Assembly (NCBI GenBank): GCA_031769625.1
Contig: JAUIMM010000584.1
Span: 744,001 to 808,000 of the forward strand
Direction of reading: 5' to 3'
DNA length: 64,000 bases
DNA from: Taudactylus pleione
Taxonomy: Eukaryota > Chordata > Amphibia > Anura > Myobatrachidae
The notes beneath the pieces are model-generated. The model ran no database searches and was not told where the DNA came from. It saw only the letters and a list, made by a program, of their open reading frames with translations. Below, one piece after another: positions 12,248 through 22,907 of the stretch (positions are counted from its first letter, which is position 1; every line of letters starts with the position of its first letter). The translations under genes and the position numbers were made by a program.

Positions 12248-12505
12248 CAGCTATAGCGCACACATATTCCGCAGCGCTTTACAGAGAATATTTGGCCATT
12301 CACATCCGTCCCTGCCTCAGTGGAGCTTTCAGTCTATGTTCCCTACCACATGCACACACACTAGGGGTCATTTTTTTAGGAGTCAATTAGCATACCAGTA
12401 TATATTTTTGGATTGTGGGAGGAAACCGGAGCACCCGGAGGAAACCCACGCAAGCACAGGGAGAATATACAAACTCCACACAGGGCCGTAGTGGGTTAGA
12501 TTTTT
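12248..12505 (-). repeat. widespread vertebrate-type dispersed repeat
   Basis: It contains GCAGCGCTTTACAGAGAATA and GGGAGGAAACCGGAGCACCC, blocks I recognise from a very common interspersed repeat of frogs and fishes whose class I cannot name with certainty. A divergent copy in the opposite orientation is at 61135-61312 plus 62263-62310. It replaces the right end of the DIRS. Confidence 0.6.
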
Positions 12506-12514
12506 TTCTAAGAA

Positions 12515-12570
12515 TAATACTATAATGTGTGTATATGTATATGTGTGTGTATATATATGTATATATATAT
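12515..12570. repeat. TG/TA microsatellite
   Basis: Alternating TGTGTATATATATGT tract immediately before the element at 12571. Confidence 0.85.
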
Positions 12571-13131
12571 ACTAGCTGAAGTACCCGGCGTTGCCCGAGT
12601 TTAAATCTTCAAGTTATTAAGTTTTATTATATGATGTTGTACAAATCGCACAGAACAGTCCATCCGGGTCAAAGTTCTGCCCAGCGTACACCAACAGGAG
12701 GTTCGACCAGGACCGCAAACCACTAGTATGTCTTCTGGGATCCAATGTTACCTCTCTGTGAAGTTTTCGTCCAAATCCATTCAGTAAAGGGACCAGAAAA
12801 ACCTCCCTGGGTTAAAGTTCTGGGTGGTGCACTCCGCAGTGAGGTCCGACCGGGACCCCAACCACTCCATTAGGCATTCCAGACCAACTGCCACCCCTCT
12901 GTAAAGATTCATCCAAATCCATCCAGTGGAAGGCCCAGAACAGACTCCTGGGGTCAGAGTTATGCCCAGCGTCCCCGGGTCAAAGTTCTGCCCAGTGTAC
13001 ACCAATGGGAGGTCCAACTCCCTAGTATGTCTTATGGGATCCAATGTTATCATTCTGAAGTTTTCATCCAACTTTATGTGATGTTATCCAAATCCATCCA
13101 GTTGAAGGCCATGAATTTTATATATAAGATT
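12571..13131 (+). repeat. unclassified dispersed element with internal near-tandem repeats
   Basis: It begins ACTAGCTGAAGTACCCGGCG right after a TA microsatellite and ends near ATTTTATATATAAGATTTA. Inside, blocks GGGTCAAAGTTCTGCCCAG, CTAGTATGTCTT and CATCCAAATCCATCCAGT recur three to four times at intervals of roughly 130-150 bp. I recognise the opening motif as a recurrent animal repeat but cannot assign a class. No coding frame is credible. Confidence 0.5.
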
Positions 13132-13568
13132 TATGAACATGCTTTCTGAATATTGGTCAATAGAATGCTTCTCTGCATTGTATAGATTTCCGCCCCAGTC
13201 GCTAGTCAGATGGGGCTGTGTTGTATTTGATTATAGCTGACATAAAAGTTTTTCTTTTATTTCATAGGCTATATAAAAACATGCCCACACAGGTTTTGTT
13301 ATGCCCTCTTTCTGTGGTGGCATGCTGGTAGAGGAGTATTGAGCACTCACTTTCTCCTTAGGCCAAACATTTCCAGTCCTACTTTGTTATTCTAATTTAA
13401 CGGCTCAAAAAATGTTGGCTTTTTTTGTTTTTGTGTTTTTTTCGAGTTGAATTATAAGAAATCTATAGTAAGAAATCTATGCTATCTTTCAGTCTGTTAT
13501 TTCAATCCTATCTTTAGCTTGGTGGTATTACGTCTATGATGATGGAACAGTTTTTTCTCCTCTTCCAG
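13132..13568. other. intron sequence upstream of the cytospin exon
   Basis: AT-rich. A pyrimidine-rich tract (TTTTTTCTCCTCTTCCAG) directly precedes the exon and serves as its 3' splice site. Nothing else recognised. Confidence 0.6.
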
Positions 13569-13671
13569 TGTGGAAAGAAAAGATCACTTAGCTGCCTTAG
13601 CCAGAGAATATGGAGGCTCCAAGAGGAATGCTTTGCTGAAATGGTGTCAGAAGAAAACTGAGGGGTATTCG
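13569..13671 (+). CDS. specc1/specc1l: cytospin (SPECC1/SPECC1L family) internal exon, start of CH domain
   Basis: The exon reads [16 protein letters not shown] then [18 protein letters not shown], which I recognise as the region entering the C-terminal calponin-homology domain of cytospins, coiled-coil proteins that link actin and microtubules and act in adhesion, spindle organisation and craniofacial development. It is bounded by an acceptor (pyrimidine tract plus CAG ending 13568) and a donor (GTGAGT from 13672). The first base completes a codon from the previous exon, then 34 codons follow and the exon ends on a codon boundary. The rest of the CH domain should be in the next exon, which I did not find downstream within the window. 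The ERKD start looks slightly more like SPECC1 than SPECC1L, but one exon cannot settle the paralog. It is the only convincing host exon here; the gene runs on the plus strand. Confidence 0.85.
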
Positions 13672-14671
13672 GTGAGTTCTCACTCCTTAACCATTACCGC
13701 AAAGAACTGTAATAAGAGAATCCAGTTGTACAGAATGTTAATATTTGCAGCTACATACCACTGCACAGCAAACAGCCATATAAAGCCCAGTTATGTGCTC
13801 AATAGCTATCAACAGTGCACTTTTAGTTCTGCAAACTTTGCACTAGATTTAATTTACATTTGTATAAATATCAATAAAGTTTGAATTTGTTTTGCTTAAA
13901 AATGTAATTTTCTGCCAAGACAGAATTGCAGCACTACACACAAAACATCTGAGTACGAGGAGAACACCAACAGCTTTGACATTAGACATGTTTTATACAC
14001 AGATACTTTGTCTGTGTTCTTCCCATTGTGCGTTTATCATGACCACCCAGACCAGTAGTAACATGTAGCATGTCATCTTGGTGTTCTGCAGTCCTAAAGA
14101 ACTGTGGAATAATGTAAAGAAGTTGACCTAGAAAGCTTTTTGATAAAATAACAGTAAATGTAATGCATTCACATACTGTATTTTATATATAGCAATATGG
14201 GATACTGTATTGCAACGCTTGGACGGTTTGGTAGCTGACAGTATCACCTATATACATACAGCCACAACATGTACCAGCTGCAAGCACGTCAATGGAAAGG
14301 AAGTGATCTATAACACAGAAATAGAATCAAGCTCTGCAGCCACCTCTGTACTGTGTTAGCTATTGATTGAAGCAGCACAAAGGTGTCATTATAGTGGTTC
14401 CCTTTATTGTTTAACCGAATAGCAAGCTTTCAAAATTAATCTGGTCTCTCCACTAATCATGTTTTAAATGATGTAAAAAAAAAAAGTGCTTACAGAAATA
14501 AGGGTCGGTGTCGTCTGGCATTATCTTGTTTATAACGTTTTGTATACTCCAAACAGTACTAAGAGGCATTTAACAGCAATTGACCTAGTAAATACTTAAA
14601 GGAGTTGATGTACTTTAACTGATAGCATGTGATGCTGCAGGTGCCTGCTAGACACCCCCAAGGTATAATGA
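13672..14671. other. intron sequence, nothing recognised
   Basis: Follows the cytospin donor site. AT-rich, with no second exon, RNA gene or clear repeat boundary. Confidence 0.55.
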
Positions 14672-14999
14672 GGGAGATGTATTGAGCCTGCTAAAGAGGA
14701 TGGTGTACAGAATATATGCCACATATCATTTGAAACCGCAGAAGCTGCTTGTGTGTCCTATCCACATCGCTTTGCGAATAAGATGCATTTTAAGGGGAAA
14801 AGTCGCACGAAAAGGCACTTTGGGCTACTGAGTCTCGCCACAGCATGGAGCAACTAGAAGGACTGTTTAACGCACAAGCAGGCTAGATTTACAGTATGTG
14901 GTCACATCTGTAGCATTTAACAGAATGTATTTGCCAGCTAGAAGCTGATTCGTTGCTATCGGTAACGTCACCACTCTTTAGGAGGCTTGATACATCTCC
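14672..14999. mobile_element. MITE with ends GGAGATGTAT...ATACATCTCC
   Basis: The left end GGGAGATGTATTGAGCCTGC and the right end AGGAGGCTTGATACATCTCC are imperfect inverted repeats. AATG lies near both outer edges and may be the target duplication. Fragments of the same interior are at 1400-2010 and 8925-9032. Confidence 0.6.
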
Positions 15000-15059
15000 A
15001 ATGTTTTTTTTTTTTTAAAGTAACATTAAATACGTTTTTGCATGCATATTATTATAAAT

Positions 15060-15235
15060 ATATTGTGTGACCGTCGTCCAGTGTGTACCAGCGATATGTC
15101 GTTCACAGCCATATCGCGTCTGCTGTGTTGCACAGCCGATGCCCAATATATCTGCAGATATATTGGACATCGTGCTGTGTGTATGGCCGACCTGCCGACC
15201 ACACGATTGATTGGACGTTCAACTTCTTAACAGGA
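15060..15235. mobile_element. fragment of the AGCTGGGTACACAC Harbinger-type MITE
   Basis: CCAGTGTGTACCAGCGATAT and an ATATATCTGCAGATATAT palindrome match the interior of 5748-6076. Both outer ends are missing. Confidence 0.5.
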
Positions 15236-16386
15236 TGGGCCGGGTTATGCAAAGCAAACCTGGTCCTGGAGTCCTCGTGGGAGCTGCAGCCGGCATCAGC
15301 GTGGGATCTTCTTCCGGTGCTCTGACAGATAAGTTTGACAGCCTGGGGGGACCGGACAATGTGGCAGGTAGGGGTGTGCAAGCGGGACCCCCCGCAAGCA
15401 GAAGGGAGACATCAGCAGGTATCCCAGCCAGCGTAAGAGAACAGTGGCTGGGATACTCGCTGATGTCTCAGTGGGAGAGCGCTAACCGAGTGTGCCCCGG
15501 CCAGCGTGACAGTGACATAAGCAGTGTTCAGGCCATGCAGAGCCCGAGGCCAGCAGGAGAGAGCAACCGGTGGGTGACCCGGCCAGTGGGAGAGAGCTGC
15601 CAGGGGGAGCTTCGGAGCAGAGAGAGAGAGGGAGTGAATGAGTCACCATTGGCTGCCTTTCTAGCGAGAGATCTATTTGTGTGTAATACATCATTTATGG
15701 TATTTGTATGTCCCATTTTCTATCTTACATACATTTATATGAATGGTTTATTAAAAAGATTTTATATATACTATTGTGTACCAGCGCGGTCATTTTTCTC
15801 ATGTTGCCTGCACTCTTTGCAGCCTTTCTTGAGACAGGAGAGAAGCCAGAGTAGTCCAGCAGCCTCACACTCAACCCTGCCCGTCCACTCGCCTCCTCGC
15901 TCCCCTTGGTTATCCCTGCTGCCTGTCACCTGACCCCCTCTTCCCCCCGCAGGGCTGCAGCTACCGCTGGAGTTTCTGACCCCCGCTGAAATCATACAGC
16001 CCTGCCGTGTAGGTCCCCCGCTGCTACTGCTGTGCCTTCTCTCTTGCTCCCCGCTCGGGGAGCTGGAAGGGAGCTCCTTGAAGGTAAGAGGACACAGCAG
16101 GGAGGGATCTTTTCAGATCCCTCTACTGTATTGAATACTGTACGCCATCTCAGGGTAGCATACAGTATCCCTGTCAATTTCTGAGGAAAAAAATGCTTTT
16201 TCGGCACTTGATGAATGACATAATTTCCATATTCCCATACTATAGTAATGGGACTGTGGAATTTATCGGTGTAGAATTGTAACCAGTAATATCTCCTGCA
16301 TTATAAGAATGATGAATAACCCTAGCACTTAATTTCTACAAAAATAGGGGAAAATCCTAATTTTCCCCTACTTTTGTAGAAATTAA
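15236..16386. other. locally GC-rich non-coding stretch
   Basis: The longest frame (15211-15933, 240 codons) starts inside a MITE fragment, has biased low-complexity composition and no domain I recognise. A short inverted repeat (AAATTAAG...GGGGAAAATCC area) lies just before 16387. I do not call a gene. Confidence 0.45.
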
Positions 16387-17244
16387 GGGGCATATTCAAT
16401 TAGGTGCGAAAAGTCCCGTACTTTTCGCATGCCAGACTTTTCACCGCCATCGCTGGTTTTCCATGCGAAAAAGTATCGTGCTTGTCCCCACTTTTCCCCG
16501 TATTCAATTCGAAATCAGCAAAAAGGGGACCCGGCGAAACTCTTAACAGGCGAAAAGTACTGTCAGATTTGGGGAAATCAGCCTGACACCCCCCAAAAGA
16601 TGCACTGACATTGGGGATTACTGTAGATACCCCCAAATAGCTCTGCTAAAGGTATTTGGGGTACTTAAATGATCTTAATAGCTACTAATTAGCATATTTG
16701 CAGAAGTGGTGAAGAATAGCATTTAGCAGTATTTTTTGGTGAAAATAACTAGACCCAGCAAATATGGGGTACACGAATATGGGTGCTAGTATATTTTAAA
16801 GTTGCTAATGTGAAGTTTTAAAAAACGTAAAAAAATCCACCTTCCGCAAGCAAACGTAAAAACACCTGGGGCATACTTGGGGACCCCCCTGGAGTCTATT
16901 TAGCTAGTTTTTAAGTTTTTTCCCCAAACTTTGTACTTTTTCGACCCCAAAATGAAAGTACTTTTTTGTGGTGATCTGAAGTATTTTTTCAACTTATTTT
17001 GACGTAGTTTACAAGGGTGCAGGGGGTTTCCCACAACTTTGCACCCCAAAACCCCAATTCTGCACTTTTTTTCGTCACCTATTCATAGGCGAAACTTCTT
17101 CGCCGGTTCCATTGTATTGAGTTTCCGCAACGGCGAAAAGTCTCTGGAATTGAATACGGAGGAAACTTTTCACATGGCGAAATTACATCACTCTCGATAC
17201 TTTTTCGCAGATTCTCACTTTTCGCCGCTAATTGAATACGGCCC
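16387..17244. mobile_element. 858-bp non-autonomous DNA transposon, TSD TAA
   Basis: The ends GGGGCATATTCAATTAGG and CTAATTGAATACGGCCC are imperfect inverted repeats, flanked by TAA at 16384-16386 and 17245-17247. The interior repeats GCGAAAAGT / ACTTTTCGC motifs many times in both orientations. No coding capacity. The TAA duplication points to Harbinger-type mobilisation. Confidence 0.7.
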
Positions 17245-17389
17245 TAAGTGATGATGAATAGAGTCATATGACACAGATGCTGAATTAGCAGCGGAGGATA
17301 ACAGGAGAATTGAGGACCTATTTCCTTTTCCAGCCCACTATGTAAATTACAGCAAGATTTGGCACATTTCACAAAGACGATCTGCCAGT

Positions 17390-17547
17390 GTGTACGGAGT
17401 GAAAGATTAATTGGCCAATGTCCTCACAACAGATATATCTTTAGATGGTAATAACGGTTGTTCAGTGTGTATGAACAACCATCATCTGCAGATATATCTG
17501 CAGATCGGTTGATCTGCAGATATATCTTTCAGGTGTGTACCCAGCTA
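17390..17547. mobile_element. Harbinger-type MITE fragment
   Basis: GTTGTTCAGTGTGTATGAAC and the right end CAGGTGTGTACCCAGCT match the end of 5748-6076. The inner ATATATCTGCAGAT units are palindromic. The left end is lost. Confidence 0.55.
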
Positions 17548-18102
17548 AAACCAGATGAAAGTGCTCAAGCTTGCTGAAAAACTATACCCAGCCTCCTAAG
17601 CATAGTCTTGCATTGATATTATATATTTTTTTTTACAGTTTGTTAATGTTATTTGTAGGAAAAGTATACATAAGTGTCAGTTATATGGAGAACTCGATAG
17701 TAATTGTTATTGCTTTGGAGAGGGATTTCTTTAGATTTTTTTGCCTAGAGCTCTGCTCCAGTTAAACACACACATGCTATAAAAGCTGGCATTTAAGGGC
17801 AATTAATCTCTACATGGAGCCTTTGAAATTTCCTGGCGATTATTTCCAGTTTTGGAAATGTTCAACGCTTGTTCAAGTGGATAACTGTAAGATGTGAAAT
17901 GTTGGGCTGATATAACTACTTCTACACTTGTAGAGTTCAGCATATTGTCTATAATAAATTGCTTTTCAGTAAATGCGTCACACTTTTGAGTAGCAAAATG
18001 TTTGACTTTTAGAGAAAAATCTGCTTCCAGTTAGATATAAAGGTGACTGCCAAATGATGGGGGAATGGTATCAAAATACCTGACAGTTCTTTTCTGGATG
18101 GC
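17548..18102. other. non-coding, nothing recognised
   Basis: AT-rich sequence without a supported feature. Confidence 0.5.
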
Positions 18103-18262
18103 ATGTGAGTGACAGGTTGGTGGGCAGGGGGTGGCGTGTGAGTGTAAGGTTGGCAGGCAGGCGTGGCGTGTGAGTGTAAGGTTGGCAGGCAGGCGTGGCA
18201 TGTGAGTGACAGGTAGGTGGGCAGGAGCAGCATGTGAGTGACAGGTTGGTGGGCAGGGGGTG
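18103..18262. repeat. minisatellite, about 32-bp unit, five copies
   Basis: Units begin GTGAGTGACAGGTTGG or GTGAGTGTAAGGTTGG and run into a GGGCAGG-type segment. Five consecutive units of 32-33 bp can be aligned, with two alternating subtypes. A minus-strand frame here (18009-18233) simply reads the repeat. Confidence 0.85.
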
Positions 18263-19217
18263 TTATGTAAATGAAGAGCTGGTGTGGAGTATCTGGGGGT
18301 GTTTAGTACATTATCCAGCTACACAGCACCCTTTAACTATATTAAAATTTAAATGTTTTGCTTTCGTTTAATTGGCTCAGAGGCCTAAAACGCATAAATC
18401 CCAACCGTTTTGAATTAGGTGGGAAGGTTCTCACACTCCTTGCCTTGAAACACCACCCTCTTTTTGGGTGCACCACACCCACTTTTTCCCTGCTTAATAG
18501 ATTGCAAAAGTCTTTTCCCCTTAAGAGTAGATCACCAAGTCCAAAAGTCTGGTCGTCCCTGACCCAGGGGCTGGGTTATTATAATGAATGCTTGCTGCAT
18601 TGCAACTTAGTCACTTTCAAGTGAAATGTTTGATATTAGAGCATGTTTTAAGAGGAGGAACAATAAAAAAACAAAAATATCGGGGGTGGTACAAAATTTA
18701 AAAATAAATCGCTTGTCGACATTATGAACATATATAAGAGAAAGCTGTCATTTCTATACTATATTATATGAATGTTAGTCTGATTAGAGTGGGTGCTAGT
18801 TTTCAGTGGAGTTCCATTTCAAATAACTGTATGCAAATGTATCCTACTGAATTCACATTGAATAAAAGGAAGAGTTGGGTGTGAAACCGGACAGGCTTTA
18901 GTTTACACTATGTACGCTTTATGGCTGCTATGTTTGTATACACATTTTTATCATGGCCCGAGGATGCACAGCCACATTTATGTTGCTATTAAAAAGCTGC
19001 ATGAATTTTCACATGTTTGGCTGCGTCATAGACATCCTTCAGAGGCAGGAAGCATAGCAGGACATACTGTATAGAAGAGGTTACTCTGGGAAGACGGCGT
19101 ATAGAACCGGTGTTTTTTCACACAAACAGGATGCTTTTCATGTCCTGCATTAGAGTGATTTAATCACAGGCTGTGTGTGGATAAAAGCAGCTCGGCTTTC
19201 CTGACAAGACATTTTTA
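18263..19217. other. non-coding, nothing recognised
   Basis: AT-rich. The frame at 18358-18624 has no recognisable domain or splice context. Confidence 0.5.
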
Positions 19218-19545
19218 AGGCCCCCATACATGGTGCGATATGCACCTTACAACGCGACGGCCGATCTGAAGGCCGACATATATCGGGCGGTCCCCACACA
19301 TGGGAGCTATCCGCTGCCCGACTACCCGTATGCCGGCACCCCTCTACCCTACACGCATAGCGCTGCATGGGATCGTACATCGCGTCCCCAGATCAAGTGA
19401 ACATGCAGTAAGATCTGGAGGTGCAATGTACGACCCCACGGGAGGGCGCACAGGCCGATATCATGCCCACACACGGTATGATATAGCAGCAATATCGTAC
19501 CAATCTGTCGGATCGGCTGCTATATCGCACTGTGTATGGGGGCCT
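19218..19545. mobile_element. Harbinger-type MITE, TSD TTA
   Basis: The ends AGGCCCCCATACATGGTGCG and CGCACTGTGTATGGGGGCCT are inverted repeats, flanked by TTA at 19215-19217 and 19546-19548. 328 bp, no coding capacity. Confidence 0.75.
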
Positions 19546-19809
19546 TTATGTCGCATCCCAGGGGAATGGCAGGCTTTGTCAGACATGTATCACATCAGTT
19601 GTTGTCTTTTGCTTATGCTGAAATAGACATACTGTACAGCCATGGCCAAAAGTTTTGAGGATGACACAAGTATTGGTTTTCACAAAGTTTGCTGCTACAG
19701 TGTTTTTAGACCTTTTTGCCAGATGTTACTATGGTATACTGAAGCAAAAGTACAAGCATTTCATAAGTGTTATAGGCTTTTATTGACAATTACATTAAGT
19801 TTATACAAA

Positions 19810-20283
19810 GACTCAATATTTGCAGCGTTGACCCATATTTTTCAAGACCTCTGCAATTTGCCCTGGCATGCTGTCAATCTGGGCCACATACTGACTGATG
19901 GCCACCCATTCTTGGCTAATCAATGCTTTGTGGGTTTTTGTTTGTCAACCTGCCTCTTGAGGACCACAATTTCTCAATGGGATTAAGGTCTGGGGAGTTT
20001 CCTGGCCATGGACCCAAAATTTTGATGTTTTGTTCCCCGAGCCACTTAGTTATCACTTTCGCCTTATGGCAAGGTGCTCCATCATGCTGGAAAACGCATT
20101 GTTAGTCACCAAACTGTTCTTGGAAGGTTGGGAAAAGTTGCTCTTGGAGGATATTTTGGTACCATTCTTTATTCATGGCTGTGTTCCTAGGCATAATTGT
20201 GAATGAGCGCCCACTCCTTTGGCTGAGAAACAACCCCACACATGAAGGGTCTCAAGATGCTTTACTGTTGGCATGACACAGGA
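19810..20283 (-). pseudogene. Tc1-like transposase, C-terminal half
   Basis: On the minus strand the sequence encodes FQHDGAPCHKAKVITKWLG and NSPDLNPIEKLWSS, i.e. the second Asp and the Glu of the DDE catalytic triad of Tc1-like transposases, which cut and paste the element at TA sites. Frames are broken before and after this block. It is divided from the rest of the gene by the inversion at 20283. Confidence 0.8.
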
Positions 20284-20530
20284 CGAAGACTTTTGGAGGA
20301 TGGCCTGGTGTCAAGAAGGGCAGCAAAGAAGCCACTTCTCTCCAGGAAAAACATCAGGGACAGACTGATTTTCTTCAATAGGTACAGGTATTGGACTGCT
20401 GAGGACTGGGGTAAAGTTATTTTCTCTGATGAATCCAATTTCAGATTGTTTGGGGCATCTGGAAAAACGCTTGTCCGGAGAAGGAAAGGTGAGTGCTACC
20501 ATCAGTCCTGTGTCATGCCAACAGTAAAGC
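20284..20530 (+). pseudogene. Tc1-like transposase, middle part in opposite orientation
   Basis: The plus frame reads RRLLEDGLVSRRAAKK, SRKNIRDRLIFF and KVIFSDESNFRLFG, the last containing the first catalytic Asp, then CVMPTVK. In an ordinary Tc1 element this part precedes the half at 19810-20283 in the same orientation. Here it points towards it. The open frame (20242-20592) runs out into the adjoining hAT MITE. Confidence 0.8.
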
Positions 20531-20882
20531 CAGGGCCGGTGCTACCATTAGGCAGCTGCCTAAGGACGCCGGCCACTGGAGGTCGCCACTGAGTCCACAA
20601 ATAAAAAATGAATGGCTTAATTCATGGCTGAGTGGCATATAATGAATTTGTGGCACTGCTGTGTGGCATATTATGAATTTATGGCAGTGTTATGAGGTAC
20701 ATTATGATTTTGGCGCTCTGCTGTGTGTAATATTCTATATAGTATATTATGAATTTGGGACACTGCTGTGTGATATGTTATTTAACTGGGGAGACTGATG
20801 CGTAGTATATTATGAATTGGAGGGAGCAGGGGCGGTTGGTGAAATGTTGCCCAGGGCACTCAGAAACCTTGCACCGGGCCTG
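20531..20882. mobile_element. hAT MITE, TSD AGTAAAGC
   Basis: The ends CAGGGCCGGTGC and GCACCGGGCCTG are inverted repeats and the exact 8-bp duplication AGTAAAGC flanks both sides (20523-20530, 20883-20890). 352 bp, non-coding. It inserted into the Tc1 remnant. Confidence 0.85.
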
Positions 20883-20890
20883 AGTAAAGC

Positions 20891-21151
20891 ATCAGTAAAG
20901 CGCCATCTGCCAGGTCCTGTGCAACTCTGCTTGTAACAAAGGAAGGACTGGCAGTCCACCCTGTGCACGCACCCTAGGCGCGGGCGCTCATGAAGGGGGC
21001 TGCCGTGAGTCACAAGGGCCTGGCCTCGTGGCACTCTCCCGTCTCTTCCTGGCCAATCACTGCCGTTACCCCTTCCCTCCCCCTGAGCGCATAACATGTA
21101 TCCGGCGGGGTGGAGGACAGGGGCACTTCTGCCCTCCTCGTGCCTGCGCTG
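20891..21151. other. short non-coding stretch between two hAT elements
   Basis: GC-richer sequence starting with a second AGTAAAGC. No supported feature. Confidence 0.45.
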
Positions 21152-21159
21152 CTTGCAAC

Positions 21160-22716
21160 CAGGGCCGGATTAAGGTCTGTGGGGGCCCCTGGGCAACAAA
21201 CTTGTGGGGGCCCACAGGACAAATAAAATAAATTAAACTTTTAGGGCCCCCCACAGAAATAAAACTACTTTTATGGCAGCCTCCAGCCAGCACCACACCA
21301 GGGGCGGATCTAGACATTATTTTTTTTTAGGGGGGGGCGCTTCACTCATAAACATAGTACCCTAAATATTCAATTTACCATTCATCATTGAAAGACATAC
21401 CCCAAAAATGCCCCCATTCACTGATTAAAAACCCTGCACTTTCTCTCCACCTCTTGTTAAATATCAGAATGTCTAAAATCTCTAATTCTCACCTGGCTGC
21501 CTTTGGTTGGTCCGTCATCGCTGTGTTGCTCATGAAGCCTGCAGCTCCTGCGCTGATTGGTGAATAGTTCCAGCCATTCACCAATCAGTGTATGAATGAA
21601 TACATCCCACCACTTTGAATGGTGAATGGCTGGAGCCATTCACCAATCAGTATTGTGCAGCGGCACCCCGATGACTGCAAAGCGGCAGCCCGACAGATGC
21701 TGCGATTGCTCTGTGTGAAACAGTGCAATCAGTCAGCGGTGAGTGTCAGTGACAGGGAGAAGATGCTGCCCGATCGCTATCATTGTACAATTGGAGCGGC
21801 CGGGGAGCAGCCTCTGCCTGCATGCCCTCCAGCCTAGTCCATCCCTTGCTGTCTTTGTGTTCCGTCGGGGGACCACAGAGACAGCTACCAGACCAGCACA
21901 GCAGGCAGCCAGCCACTATTTTGTTCCCCCTTGACACTTCCCAGAGATCCCATCACGTGTGCAGGGACTGCCTCCAAGAGACAATGTCGGAGGAGTTGGA
22001 TGGGGGTGTGTAGTCCTGCTCCGGCCGGGTGCCACAGCTCACCTATCTGCTCGGAGGCGGAGCTGCACTTCTGCAGCTGCACTTCTGCAGCATCAAAACA
22101 CAACTTTCATACTGCGCTGGCTGTCACTTTCTGTTATGGTTACGGCGATCGGCGATCGCCCCCCCCCTGGATCCGCCACTGCACCACACTAATGAAAAAT
22201 AACAAACATTAACAAACTCACCTTCCAGGCAGTGCAGCACAGAGATTAGCCTTGTTCTGCTCCTCAATCCTCTTCCTTCAGTGGCGGCGGCGGCGGTGAC
22301 AGTCCAGCTAAGGAGGCGTTCCCGGCATTCCTTCTCGGGCTCTCCCAGTCCCCAGTCAATCTGCAGTGCAGCTCACCTCTGCAGCCGCTGAGGGGGGCGG
22401 GCCAGCGTGGGGCTGCACAGCGTGCTGTGTGACCTCTGATGTCAAGCCCGCTCAGCTACACACAGCCTGCCCTGTGCACTGCATGCTCGCTGCCGAGGGA
22501 CGGGCAGCACGCTTTAAGCAATGTGCTTAACCGCGCTGCCCGGCCAAACTGTGCAATGCGCAGGTCAATCCCGGGATTGTAATCCCGACGTATTTGGCCT
22601 AAAATCCCAGGATCACCCCGATCCCAGAATTGGCCTCCATAGTAGTGGGTGCGTTTGTCAGTGTGTGGGGGCCCCAGGACGACCGCCCTGTCCGCCCCGC
22701 CTATAATCCAGCCCTG
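21160..22716. mobile_element. hAT element, non-autonomous, TSD CTTGCAAC
   Basis: The ends CAGGGCCGGATTAAGG and CTATAATCCAGCCCTG are inverted repeats flanked by the exact 8-bp duplication CTTGCAAC (21152-21159, 22717-22724). It is split by a second hAT at 21299-22181. Without that insert it is about 670 bp and has no transposase. Confidence 0.85.
21299..22181. mobile_element. nested hAT element, TSD CACCACAC
   Basis: The ends CAGGGGCGGATCTAG and GGATCCGCCACTG are inverted repeats flanked by exact CACCACAC (21291-21298, 22182-22189). Inside, the sequence around GGCTGGAGCCATTCACCAATC occurs in both orientations. The frames here (21746-22212) show no hAT transposase motif. Confidence 0.85.
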
Positions 22717-22724
22717 CTTGCAAC

Positions 22725-22802
22725 TAGCCTCTTTTTTGCCCGAAATTGCTTCTTAGTTGTGTGAAGTATTGCAAGAAGCAGTATTATACAGTTTAAAAGA
22801 AA
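22725..22802. other. spacer before microsatellite
   Basis: Short unremarkable sequence between the outer hAT duplication and the TA/TG tract. Confidence 0.5.
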
Positions 22803-22849
22803 TGAACAAACTGTGTGTATGTATATGTATGTATGTATGTATGTGTATA

Positions 22850-22907
<58 letters not shown>
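22803..22907. repeat. TATG/TA microsatellite
   Basis: TATG units pass into a long TA tract. Frames of the type YVCMCIYMCIYIYIYI are artefacts of it. Confidence 0.95.

Larger units (their letters stand above)
19637..20530. mobile_element. Tc1-like transposon with fold-back (head-to-head) rearrangement
   Basis: The left end CAGCCATGGCCAAAAGTTTT follows a TA dinucleotide, as expected for Tc1/mariner. From the left end to 20283 the transposase runs on the minus strand (C-terminal half), from 20284 to 20530 it runs on the plus strand (an earlier part). A 25-bp segment at 20259-20283 recurs as its exact complement at 20506-20530. The N-terminal DNA-binding region and the right terminus are absent. 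The right side is interrupted by the hAT MITE at 20531. Confidence 0.85.

Noticed and set aside
15211..15933. 240-codon plus-strand frame as a gene
   Set aside because: No recognisable domain, starts in a MITE fragment, low-complexity composition and no splice or homology support.
18103..18262. CRISPR array
   Set aside because: Units are contiguous and diverged without unique spacers, and the genome is plainly eukaryotic.
20810..22212. cluster of 60-95 codon frames as small genes
   Set aside because: They fall within nested hAT elements and show no transposase or host-protein motif.
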